A DNA stretch of 10,034 nt from Verrucomicrobiales bacterium (lineage in GTDB: Bacteria > Verrucomicrobiota > Verrucomicrobiia > Limisphaerales > UBA1100), in contig PBPF01000073.1 of NCBI GenBank assembly GCA_002724615.1, positions 4,066 to 14,099 of the forward strand, read 5' to 3'. Position numbers and translations under genes: made by a program. The first letter of the stretch is position 1; each line of letters starts with the position of its first letter. The notes below the pieces were generated by a model. The model saw only the letters and a list, made by a program, of their open reading frames with translations. It ran no database searches and was not told the DNA's origin. This document shows positions 1 through 6,542 of this stretch, piece by piece.

Positions 1-651
1 TTGATGGCTTATGGCAATGCCAACGAGATTGTCGTGGAGATGGCCCACGAGGTGCTTACCGCCGTGGAACACACGCCAGTGCTCGCCGGTGTAAACGGCA
101 CGGACCCGTTCATGTTGCGCGATTATTTCCTGCGCCAACTCAAGGCCATGGGTTTTGCCGGCATCCAGAATTTTCCGACTGTCGGGCTTTTCGATGGCAA
201 GATGCGCGTTAACCTTGAGGAGACCGGCATGGGCTATGGCTTGGAGGTCGACCTCGTTGCGGCCGCGCGCGACCTCGACCTGTTGACCACGCCTTATGTT
301 TTCAACGCTGAAGAAGCCGAGCACATGACTTGTGCCGGAGCGGACATCATCGTCGCCCACATGGGCCTCACCACCAAGGGTTCCATTGGGGCTGAGACGG
401 CCATGACGCTTGAGGACGCCGCCAGTCAGGTCGCCGCGATTACCGATGCCGCCAAGGCAGTGCGCGACGACGTGCTTGTCATCTGCCATGGTGGTCCCAT
501 TGCAGAGCCGGAGGATGCGCGTTTCATTATCGAAAATTGTCCCGGTGTCGATGGCTTCTACGGCGCCAGTTCCATGGAACGCCTGCCAGTGGAGACGGCC
601 TTGACCGAGCAGGTGCGGAAGTTTTGTGAGATTCAGTTGCCGAATCATTAA
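1..651 (+). CDS. Phosphoenolpyruvate hydrolase-family TIM-barrel protein, C-terminal part (5' end outside window)
   Basis: This is the C-terminal 216 residues of a PEP-hydrolase-like TIM-barrel protein (PF09370, formerly called TIM-barrel signal transduction protein). Family members are about 275 residues, so roughly 60 N-terminal residues lie left of the window. The frame is open at base 1, and [15 protein letters not shown] aligns with an internal family segment, so the TTG at base 1 is not a start. Motifs I recognise as family-typical are [13 protein letters not shown] (residues 25-37), [12 protein letters not shown] (51-62), [13 protein letters not shown] (72-84), [20 protein letters not shown] (163-167) and [14 protein letters not shown] near the end. 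The exact reaction in bacteria is not settled. The gene is followed 74 bp later by its usual partner, a Tm-1-like ATP-binding protein; in plants and fungi the two domains are fused. The protein has no membrane segment in the visible part, so it is probably cytoplasmic. Confidence 0.92.
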   Translation: MMAYGNANEIVVEMAHEVLTAVEHTPVLAGVNGTDPFMLRDYFLRQLKAMGFAGIQNFPTVGLFDGKMRVNLEETGMGYGLEVDLVAAARDLDLLTTPYVFNAEEAEHMTCAGADIIVAHMGLTTKGSIGAETAMTLEDAASQVAAITDAAKAVRDDVLVICHGGPIAEPEDARFIIENCPGVDGFYGASSMERLPVETALTEQVRKFCEIQLPNH

Positions 652-716
652 CGACGGAGTTACAGCGGTCGACGAATTCGTGTTCTAATTTTTCGTTGTG
701 CCCTTTCCGGTTCTTC

Positions 717-721
717 AGGGA
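717..721 (+). promoter_or_regulatory. Shine-Dalgarno AGGGA deciding the start of the Tm-1-like gene
   Basis: AGGGA lies five bases before the ATG at 726. The reading frame also has a TTG at 696, but that start has no purine-rich stretch before it and would add ten residues (MCPFRFFREN) ahead of the conserved MKTIAILGTLDTKG start. The ATG is therefore preferred. Confidence 0.65.
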
Positions 722-725
722 AAAC

Positions 726-1916
726 ATGAAAACCATCGCCATCCTCGGAACACTCGACACGAAGGGTGAGGAGCACTCCTTTGTTGCCGAACTCATCCAC
801 CAGCGCGGGCATCGAACGCTGCTGATTGACACCGGCACCCAAGGCGAGCCGACAGTGAAACCGGACGTATCGCGGTCAGAACTGGTCGGCAACCAAGCCT
901 TCACCGATCGCGGTGAGGCTGTTGCCGCAATGGCTGAGGCGGCGGCAGCCTTTTGCGCCAAGCTAGTGGTGGAACGGAAAATTGATGGCATCCTCTCCCT
1001 CGGTGGCGGTGGCGGCACGGCGATTAGCACGGCGGCCATGCGGGCTTTGCCGGTGGGCTTCCCCAAGCTGATGGTCTCCACACTTGCCGCCAGCGAAAGT
1101 GCGCCGGTGTATATGGGCGTGAAGGACGTGACGATGATGCCGAGCATCGTGGACATCGCTGGACTCAACCGAATCTCGCGCCCTATCCTGGCCAACGCCG
1201 CCGGTGCTATTTCAGGCATGGCCGAAATCGCCGCTCCTGCCTCGAATGACAATCCGATGATTGTCGCCAGCATGTTCGGGAATACGACCGACTGCGTGAA
1301 TCATGCCAAGGAAATCCTTGAAACGGCGGGCTACGAGGTGCTGGTGTTCCACGCCACCGGCACGGGTGGGCGCACGATGGAGTCGCTGATTGAATCCGGC
1401 CTCGTAACCGGTGTGCTCGATCTTACAACCACCGAGTTGGCCGACGAACACGTGGGTGGCATACTGAGCGCCGGCCCCGCGCGCTTGGAGGCAGCGGCAC
1501 GCGCCGGTGTGCCAACTGTCATCGCCCCGGGTTGTTTGGACATGGTCAATTTTGGCGAACCCGATTCAGTGCCCAAGCAATTTGCTAAACGGAAATTTTA
1601 TCATCACAACCCGCAAGTGACGCTGATGCGTACATCGGCGAATGAATGCTGCGCCCTCGGCGAGATCATGGCGGGGAAAATCAACCGATCCACCGGCCCG
1701 GTGAAGGTCATGCTGCCATTGGCCGGTATCAGCATCATCAGCCAGCCAGGCGGCCCCTTTCACGATGGCCCCGCTGACGAGGCGTTGTTTAACTCAATGA
1801 AGTCAAACCTACGCAATGACATCCCAGTCGAGGAATTCGACTGCGCCATCAACGACACACACTTTGCCGAAGCAGCAGCGCGGGCATTGCTCGACTTAAT
1901 GAGTTTAGCGAGCTAG
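726..1916 (+). CDS. Tm-1-like ATP-binding domain protein (UPF0261 family)
   Basis: The protein has 396 residues, the usual UPF0261 length. It begins with the family signature ILGTLDTKGEEHSF (residues 6-19). It carries a glycine-rich LGGGGGT loop (92-98) and HATGTGGRTME (209-219), both typical of the nucleotide-binding Tm-1 N-terminal domain, and ends in a conserved helical tail. The family is named after the tomato Tm-1 protein, whose N-terminal domain blocks tobamovirus replication and binds ATP. The bacterial role is unknown, and an antiviral role should not be assumed. Gene order is TIM barrel first and UPF0261 second, the reverse of the domain order in the fused eukaryotic proteins. The pair probably forms a complex or acts on one small-molecule pathway (inference). 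The ATG at 726 is supported by an SD five bases upstream. It has no signal peptide and is probably cytoplasmic. Confidence 0.93.
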   Translation: MKTIAILGTLDTKGEEHSFVAELIHQRGHRTLLIDTGTQGEPTVKPDVSRSELVGNQAFTDRGEAVAAMAEAAAAFCAKLVVERKIDGILSLGGGGGTAISTAAMRALPVGFPKLMVSTLAASESAPVYMGVKDVTMMPSIVDIAGLNRISRPILANAAGAISGMAEIAAPASNDNPMIVASMFGNTTDCVNHAKEILETAGYEVLVFHATGTGGRTMESLIESGLVTGVLDLTTTELADEHVGGILSAGPARLEAAARAGVPTVIAPGCLDMVNFGEPDSVPKQFAKRKFYHHNPQVTLMRTSANECCALGEIMAGKINRSTGPVKVMLPLAGISIISQPGGPFHDGPADEALFNSMKSNLRNDIPVEEFDCAINDTHFAEAAARALLDLMSLAS

Positions 1917-1925
1917 CTTGACTGC

Positions 1926-2555
1926 ATGCGAGGGCTGGCATTCCTCATGGGATTGAGTTTTACGCTGGAGTTGGCAGCGGCCGAGATCCTGTTCAATGAG
2001 GATTTTTCAAAAGTTCCGGTGGGGAGAGTGCCGGAAAAGATTCTAGTTTTGGGAGGGGACTTTTCGGTTCAGGAGGATGGAAAAGAGCGATTTCTGGAAT
2101 TACCCGGCAAGCCGATAGAGCTGTTTGCGGCCATGTTCGGACCGGCAACCAAAGCCGCCGTGGCGGTGGAGGCAAGAATTCTGGGTAAGCGCAGAGGGCG
2201 CAGGGCTTTCCCGGCATTTGGGCTTGGGTTGAATGGCGTGAGTGGGTTTCGCGTATTGGTGAGCCCAGCCAAGGGGAAAATGGAATTGTTTAGAGGTGAG
2301 GCAAAGCTGCGAGATGTTCCCTTCCGGTGGGAACGGGATGACTGGACGCATGTGCGCTTGGAGATGAATGCGGTAACTGATGGCTGGCGTGTAGAGGCCC
2401 GTGCATGGTCACAGGGAGGCAAGGCGCCGGCCAAGCCAAATATTGTATGGCTTGAAAAACAAAAACCCCTGGCGGCCCGGGCCACACTTTGGGGCGCACC
2501 ATACGCAGGCACACCCATTCGGTTTGATGACCTGCGAGTACTGAAGCTGGACTAG
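1926..2555 (+). CDS. Small secreted protein, probable beta-jelly-roll (concanavalin-like) fold
   Basis: The protein has 209 residues and no family I can name with certainty. The N-terminus MRGLAFLMGLSFTLELAAAEILF reads as a Sec signal peptide, with cleavage likely after the AAA or AAE near residue 20. The mature part starts with LFNEDFSKVPVGRVPE. It then runs as short beta-strand-like stretches (FGLGLNGVSGFRVLV, WTHVRLEMNAV) and ends with RFDDLRVLKLD. The opening 'E-D-F' motif and the closing 'DDLRV' motif are typical of the DUF1080/LamG-like jelly-roll modules common in Planctomycetota and Verrucomicrobiota exported proteins, which often bind sugars. The gene starts only 9 bp after the Tm-1-like stop, so it is probably co-transcribed with it, although an exported protein is an odd partner for two cytoplasmic ones. 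No SD is visible. Its stop codon overlaps the stop of the opposing DUF3299 gene. Confidence 0.8.
   Translation: MRGLAFLMGLSFTLELAAAEILFNEDFSKVPVGRVPEKILVLGGDFSVQEDGKERFLELPGKPIELFAAMFGPATKAAVAVEARILGKRRGRRAFPAFGLGLNGVSGFRVLVSPAKGKMELFRGEAKLRDVPFRWERDDWTHVRLEMNAVTDGWRVEARAWSQGGKAPAKPNIVWLEKQKPLAARATLWGAPYAGTPIRFDDLRVLKLD
2552..2555. other. Overlapping stop codons of convergent genes (CTAG)
   Basis: The palindrome CTAG supplies the TAG stop of the plus-strand secreted protein (2553-2555) and the TAG stop of the minus-strand DUF3299 gene (2552-2554). There is no intergenic DNA here and hence no room for a conventional terminator between the two transcription units. Confidence 0.95.
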
Positions 2556-3100
2556 TTGGCGGCTCCGGGGCCGTTGATCTTGTGGCCGTCCATCTCGTAG
2601 ATGCCCACGAGGTAGCCGTTCTCGAGCACTTCGCCGACCTTGAGGATGCCGAAAAAAGTTACCTTCACGTCCATCAACGGCTTCACGCCTTTGCCCTTGG
2701 GCATACGAACGTTTATCCACTCGTTGATCTTGGGCACTGCACCGAAGCAACAGGCAGACTGGTCGCGCAAAACGAGAAACTCAGTAATCTTCCCATCCTC
2801 GACGCGCAACGGCAGCATGTAGCCGGTGATGACGACCTTCTTCTTGTTGAGTTTTTGCACTGTCTCGGGAATCTTGTTGTTCTCAAGAATCGCCTTCGCC
2901 TTGGGGTTCGTGATGGGGTCGTCGGGTACTTCATACTTGAAGCCGGACAAGTCCTTGAAATCCACAATGGAATAGTCACCGATCTTGTCCTTGGAAGGGG
3001 CCTTTTCCTTAGGCTTGTTTTCAGCGGCCGCCAAAAGTGCACAGCCTGTCAGCATGGCCACAGTGGCCGCCATCCTGTTCCATTTATACAAAGAATTCAT
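2552..3100 (-). CDS. Exported DUF3299 protein, short form (last gene of metal-transporter-like operon)
   Basis: The protein has 182 residues and an N-terminal export signal. LTGC at residues 17-20 could be a lipobox; alternatively signal peptidase I could cut after the AAA at 24-26. A lysine-rich linker (29-39) precedes the DUF3299 domain (about 43-178), which has GYMLPL (93-98), ITEFLVLRDQ (105-114), QSACCFG (114-120) with adjacent cysteines 117-118, PKINEWINVRM (123-133) and LVGIYEMDGHKI near the end. In other bacteria DUF3299 proteins sit in operons with MacB-like ABC transporters, including the zinc-regulated zrg cluster of Vibrio cholerae. The vicinal cysteines are candidates for metal binding or a disulfide (inference). 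The protein is closely related to the domain encoded directly upstream, 13 bp away, so this is a tandem duplication. The SD is weak (an A-rich AAAAGAA stretch). The ATG at 3100 is chosen because it gives a positively charged n-region; an internal ATG at codon 10 is possible. Confidence 0.88.
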   Translation of the reverse strand: MNSLYKWNRMAATVAMLTGCALLAAAENKPKEKAPSKDKIGDYSIVDFKDLSGFKYEVPDDPITNPKAKAILENNKIPETVQKLNKKKVVITGYMLPLRVEDGKITEFLVLRDQSACCFGAVPKINEWINVRMPKGKGVKPLMDVKVTFFGILKVGEVLENGYLVGIYEMDGHKINGPGAAN

Positions 3101-3113
3101 GTTTGTTTCTTTT

Positions 3114-4082
3114 TTATAGCGGCCCGCCGATCTTGTCGCCGTTCATTTCATATAAACCCACCAAAAAATCATCGACGACCACCGCGCCTACCTTGAGTGT
3201 GCCAAAGAAATAAATGGGAACGTCCCGCAGAGGCTTCACTCCGTCGCTGGTCATCTTCACCGTGATCCACTCGTTGATCTTTGGCACCTTGCCGAAGCAG
3301 CAGGCCGATTGGTCACGGTAGACGATAAATTCTGTTACCAATCCATTCTCCACCACCAGAGGCTCCATGTAGCCACGAACGGCCACCTTCTTCCCGTTAA
3401 AACCTTGTACAGTATCCGGAATCTTGTTTTTGGACATCATGGTCTTGGCCTCGGGTGTGGATAACTCAGCCATCGGCGCGTTGTATTGGTAATTTGCCAA
3501 TTGAGTGAAACTCACCACCTTGTAGCCATCGATTTCTTCGGGTTCATCAATTGGCTCAGCCGCCTCAGCCACCGCAGCAAGGATTTCCTTGGGGTCGGCC
3601 GCTTCGGTGATATCCGTGATGGTATTCGAAAACTCCAATCCGCCGGCTTGCACGACCACCACATCGCCAATCTCCACCTCAGCCTTGGGAAACACATGCG
3701 GATGCGTGGCGTTGACATCGTTGGTTACCAGCAATGTCGTGCCGTCCACCTCAAATCGGCCAACGTCGCCAAGAGAATTCATCCAAGTGGAGTCGGCAAA
3801 AAAACTGACTCCCAGTGGCTTGCTGTTCGGCCGGTCGCCCACCAAGAAAAGCTGCTTTCCCACAAGTGCTTTCGCCATTCCCGTGAGCTGCAACATCGGC
3901 TTGCCGACTCGCTGCCCGGTCTTGATGCTGACGATGGGAACGCCCTTGCGAATCTTGGGTGATTGTTTTCCAGCGTCAACCTCTCCGCTTTGTCCAGTTT
4001 CAGGCACCGGATCTGATACCCCTTTGCCACAGCCCAGCACCGCCAAGGTCAATGCGATCGTGACAAAATCCAGCGCTCTCAT
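3114..4082 (-). CDS. DUF3299 lipoprotein, long form with extra N-terminal domain
   Basis: The protein has 322 residues. MRALDFVTIALTLAVLGCGKG is a lipoprotein signal with Cys18 as the lipidation site, followed by a polar linker. Residues about 45-155 form a beta-rich region that I do not recognise, with LVGDRPNSKPLG, FEVDGTTLLVTNDVNATHPHVFP and EIGDVVVVQAGGLEF. After an acidic, alanine-rich linker comes a complete DUF3299 domain (about 180-322) with GYMEPL, VTEFIVYRDQ, QSACCFG (258-264, cysteines 261-262), PKINEWITVKM and LVGLYEMNGDKIGGP. The domain closely matches the short paralogue that follows. The extra N-terminal part is absent from that copy, so the two proteins probably have different partners or ligands (inference). 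The gene starts 10 bp after the stop of the His-rich lipoprotein gene. The SD-like TAGGAG directly abuts the ATG with no spacer, which is unusual, but no better start is available before the signal peptide. Confidence 0.88.
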   Translation of the reverse strand: MRALDFVTIALTLAVLGCGKGVSDPVPETGQSGEVDAGKQSPKIRKGVPIVSIKTGQRVGKPMLQLTGMAKALVGKQLFLVGDRPNSKPLGVSFFADSTWMNSLGDVGRFEVDGTTLLVTNDVNATHPHVFPKAEVEIGDVVVVQAGGLEFSNTITDITEAADPKEILAAVAEAAEPIDEPEEIDGYKVVSFTQLANYQYNAPMAELSTPEAKTMMSKNKIPDTVQGFNGKKVAVRGYMEPLVVENGLVTEFIVYRDQSACCFGKVPKINEWITVKMTSDGVKPLRDVPIYFFGTLKVGAVVVDDFLVGLYEMNGDKIGGPL

Positions 4083-4092
4083 CTCCTACAGT

Positions 4093-4578
4093 CTAGTCCG
4101 TTTTCCCGAATTTGAAAGCCTTATCGTATTCCTTCCCGCCCACCGGCAGGTCTTCCACGCGCGCGTCGAACACCTTCCAATCCGCAAGCCAATCCGCCCC
4201 CACCTCGTATTCCGACGAGTGCGTGGAATTATTCTGTAATGACGGATTCACCAAAGCCTTGAAATCCAGTACTTTCTCAACGCCATCCACCGTCGCAACC
4301 ACGCGAATGCTGCTTGTCGCCAGTTTCAGGTACTTGAACTTGGGATGAAACTGCAGCACATAAATCTTCATCCGGCTGGCATTGTCCTCGTCCCGCACAA
4401 ACTCTAAATGGCAGGCCTCCTTGCCGATCACCTCCAGCTGTCCGCCGTGCTTGGGGTCGTGAGCGTGGCCGTGATGTCCGTCATGGTCGTGCCCATCACC
4501 GTGGCCATTGTGCTTGCTATCATGCCCGCAGCCGGCTGCCAGTGATATGCCGATGATTAAACAAAAATGGAATTTCAT
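4093..4578 (-). CDS. Histidine-rich metal-binding lipoprotein
   Basis: The protein has 161 residues. MKFHFCLIIGISLAAGC is a lipoprotein signal with an AAGC lipobox and Cys17 as the lipidation site. Directly after it, residues 19-44 hold ten histidines interspersed with Gly and Asp (for example HGDGHDHDGHHGHAHD), a classic zinc/nickel/copper-chelating stretch. HGGQLEVIG (44-52) follows, then about 110 residues that look like a small beta domain (CHLEFVRDED, MKIYVLQF, SIRVVATVDGVEKVLDF). It would be anchored in the periplasm, collecting or buffering metal for the ABC transporter encoded just upstream. In the Vibrio zrg system the equivalent part is a His-rich DUF2796 protein. I cannot show homology to that family from the sequence alone; the match is in composition and gene position. 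The gene starts 7 bp after the permease stop. No SD is visible, so translational coupling is likely. Confidence 0.83.
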   Translation of the reverse strand: MKFHFCLIIGISLAAGCGHDSKHNGHGDGHDHDGHHGHAHDPKHGGQLEVIGKEACHLEFVRDEDNASRMKIYVLQFHPKFKYLKLATSSIRVVATVDGVEKVLDFKALVNPSLQNNSTHSSEYEVGADWLADWKVFDARVEDLPVGGKEYDKAFKFGKTD

Positions 4579-4585
4579 AGATTAA

Positions 4586-5800
4586 TTAAGATTGTGGCAA
4601 AAGGTTCTCTGCTACGTCTGTGCCGTAAGCTTTGGCTGCCGGTACGATGCCCGCGAGAGTGCCCAGTGTCAATATGCCCAGCGGCCCCAGCGCCAGCACT
4701 GAATGCCCTGCCCATGGATCGACCACCACCCCCGTCTGCTCGCGGATATACCACGCTGCCGTGGCCATAAAACCACCATAAAACACGAACCCGACCGCCA
4801 CGCCGATTGCGGAGATCGTCGCGCTCTCAAGCACGATCGCCCCAAACACTGTACCGCGCCGTGCCCCGAGCGCACGCAGGATTGCGACTTCGCGCCGCCG
4901 CTCATTCATCGTGTTGTACAAGCTGGCCAGAATGCCACCCGCTCCAACCAGTGCCACCAACGCGGCCATTGCACCCAGTACCGTGCGAAGCCATTCGAAC
5001 CGCTGAAAAAACGCTGTTACTGTCGGTGCGATATTTGCCACTGTCACGTCACGGCGGTTCTGGTTTACACGGTCTGCCCACTGCACCCCCAGCGCAGGGT
5101 CTCGGAACTGGATCAGGATTGCGCTGATGTCAGTACTCAAACTGGACTCATGCCCCTCCATGTTCTGTGCGCCTGCCATCGGAATCCATACAGCGTGATC
5201 CGCCGGCGTGTTGCTGGGCTCCAGCACGCCCACCACCACGTAGTTTACGTTGTGCACCGTCGCGCCTTCCTGTTCATAAACGCCGTGCACCGGTTGGAAA
5301 ATGCTGTCAATCGTAAGCCCTTCCCGTTGCGCCACGAAACTGCCTACTACCGCCTCCTGTAGATTGGGGTTGAACATTCGCCCTGCCTTAAGTTGGTGCT
5401 TTCGGCCAGGCGCATATTCCACCTCAAAAAAATTCGTCGTTGTCCCCACGATGCGGAACCCACGATAATTGTCACCCACCACGATCGGCACTGCTCCCTT
5501 CACGGCCCTCCGGTTGGCCGGCACAGACACGAGGTCTGAATACTCCTGCACTGGCAGTGTTGCCGATGCCTCGTCCATGTGGAACACGCTGAATAGCACA
5601 AGGCTCAACTCAGAGCCGCGCGCTCCCATTACCGCGTGGAAATCACCCTTGCCCACGGTGGTGAATGCGGCCATCGATTGCTCCTTAACTACCCACACCG
5701 CCATCAATAGACCTGACGCAAGCGCGATGCTAATTGCCGTGATGGCCGTCGACAACGCATGCTGGCGTAAGCTCTTGCGTACAATCAGCCAGATTGTCAT
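4586..5800 (-). CDS. ABC transporter permease, MacB/FtsX type
   Basis: The protein has 404 residues from the ATG at 5800. The frame is open further upstream, but this ATG overlaps the ATPase stop (ATGA) and has the strong SD GGGAGGT nine bases before it. The topology is MacB-like. TM1 is at about 18-38, followed by a large periplasmic domain (about 40-270, MacB_PCD type). TM2 is at about 273-295, then a cytoplasmic coupling segment with MNERRREVAILRALGARR. TM3 lies at about 316-345 and TM4 at about 367-389. The early periplasmic stretch GARGSELSLVLFSVFHMD resembles the conserved segment (typically G-A-K-G-S-P-L-Q-L-V-L) that I associate with permeases encoded next to DUF3299 genes. MacB-type proteins move periplasmic or membrane substrates by mechanotransmission rather than by a classical import channel. 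The context (His-rich lipoprotein, DUF3299) points to metal handling rather than drug or lipoprotein export. Confidence 0.9.
   Translation of the reverse strand: MTIWLIVRKSLRQHALSTAITAISIALASGLLMAVWVVKEQSMAAFTTVGKGDFHAVMGARGSELSLVLFSVFHMDEASATLPVQEYSDLVSVPANRRAVKGAVPIVVGDNYRGFRIVGTTTNFFEVEYAPGRKHQLKAGRMFNPNLQEAVVGSFVAQREGLTIDSIFQPVHGVYEQEGATVHNVNYVVVGVLEPSNTPADHAVWIPMAGAQNMEGHESSLSTDISAILIQFRDPALGVQWADRVNQNRRDVTVANIAPTVTAFFQRFEWLRTVLGAMAALVALVGAGGILASLYNTMNERRREVAILRALGARRGTVFGAIVLESATISAIGVAVGFVFYGGFMATAAWYIREQTGVVVDPWAGHSVLALGPLGILTLGTLAGIVPAAKAYGTDVAENLLPQS
5797..5800 (-). other. ATGA start/stop overlap coupling ATPase and permease
   Basis: Read on the minus strand, ATGA contains the permease ATG and the TGA of the ATPase gene. 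This is a typical translational-coupling junction for subunits needed in fixed ratio. Confidence 0.9.
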
Positions 5801-6480
5801 GTCGTCGAGACCTCCCGCATTGCTTGATTGATTTCCGCGAGGTCGCGGCACTCATCAAACTGGTTCAACACCTCCTGATCGTGGCTCACAAGTAATAATG
5901 CTGCGTCGGTCTCCCCACAAATTTCGCGGATTAACTTCAGGGCTTCACGCCCGTTCCTTGGATCTAGGTTGCCCGTCGGCTCGTCCGCGAGTACCAGTTG
6001 AGGTTGGTTCGCCAACGCGCGCGCCACCGCCACCCTTTGTTGTTGGCCCACCGATAATTGCGATGGCCGATAATTCAGCCGATCCTCCAATCCTACGCGC
6101 GTCAGCAATTCTCTCGCGCGTGCCCGGTCTTTCCCGGGGCCAAAGCTCATCCCCAGCAATACGTTTTCCAAGCATGTGTAGCCCTGCAGCAGGTTAAAGG
6201 TCTGGAAAATATAGCCGATGTGATCCGCGCGATGCCGGTCGCGAGCGCTCTCGCCCAGCACCGCCATGTCGCGTCCCGCCAATTCGATATGACCGCTGTC
6301 AGGCGACAGGATGCCGGCGATGCAGTTTAGCAACGTTGTCTTGCCCGTGCCGCTTGTGCCGCGCAATGCCACGTGCTCCTTTTCCCCCAGCTCAAACGCC
6401 GGCACATCCAGCACCGTCTGCACCTCGCCGTCGGGCGTGCGGTAGGATTTTATCAGGTCGCGTATCTCCAGCAGCGACAT
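5797..6480 (-). CDS. ABC transporter ATP-binding protein, MacB/LolD-like
   Basis: The protein has 227 residues, the normal length for a LolD/MacB-type ATPase, and all motifs are intact: Walker A GTSGTGKTT (41-49), Q-loop Gln93 in FQTFNLLQGYT, signature LSVGQ (142-146), Walker B LVLADE (162-167) followed by PTGNLD, and H-loop His200 in LLLVSHD. It would power the permease encoded immediately downstream, with which it shares a 4-bp ATGA overlap. It is the first gene of the operon. The divergent 170-bp region upstream contains a Fur/Zur-like box about 63 bp from the start codon. No SD precedes the ATG at 6480, but residues 1-13 (MSLLEIRDLIKSY) align with the usual N-terminus of the family, so the start is reliable. 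The substrate is not visible in the ATPase itself. Confidence 0.95.
   Translation of the reverse strand: MSLLEIRDLIKSYRTPDGEVQTVLDVPAFELGEKEHVALRGTSGTGKTTLLNCIAGILSPDSGHIELAGRDMAVLGESARDRHRADHIGYIFQTFNLLQGYTCLENVLLGMSFGPGKDRARARELLTRVGLEDRLNYRPSQLSVGQQQRVAVARALANQPQLVLADEPTGNLDPRNGREALKLIREICGETDAALLLVSHDQEVLNQFDECRDLAEINQAMREVSTT
5810..5816 (-). promoter_or_regulatory. Strong Shine-Dalgarno GGGAGGT for the permease
   Basis: GGGAGGT lies nine bases upstream of the permease ATG, inside the end of the ATPase gene. It is the best ribosome binding site in the operon and fixes the permease start at 5800 rather than further upstream. Confidence 0.8.
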
Positions 6481-6542
6481 CGGTGGAGGTTATCGCGCGA
6501 CAAGAACAGTGTCGATGCCGCTTTGAACTCCAGCCGTGCCCC

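Noticed and set aside
1..3. TTG at base 1 as the start of the PEP-hydrolase-family gene
   Set aside because: The visible sequence begins in the middle of the conserved domain, and the usual N-terminal 60 or so residues are missing. The gene is cut by the window.
672..681. Palindrome ACGAATTCGT before the Tm-1-like gene as an operator or terminator
   Set aside because: It has only 5-bp arms, with no promoter elements around it and no proper stem-loop with a T-run. Chance is a sufficient explanation.
527..1273. Long minus-strand open frame of 248 codons opposite the PEP-hydrolase and Tm-1-like genes
   Set aside because: It is antisense to two clear protein families, has a low-complexity Pro/Ser/Arg-rich translation and resembles no family.
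2582..3196. Plus-strand open frame of 204 codons opposite the DUF3299 genes
   Set aside because: It is a shadow of the conserved DUF3299 coding sequence. Its His/Leu-rich translation has no recognisable domain.
4703..5362. Plus-strand open frame of 219 codons, Cys/His-rich, opposite the permease
   Set aside because: The Cys and His content comes from reading a membrane-protein gene on the other strand. There is no regular zinc-finger spacing and no SD.
4586..6480. MacB-type macrolide exporter or LolCDE lipoprotein exporter
   Set aside because: There is no membrane-fusion protein gene (MacA) and no second LolC/E-like permease. The His-rich lipoprotein and DUF3299 genes point to metal handling instead, though export is not formally excluded.
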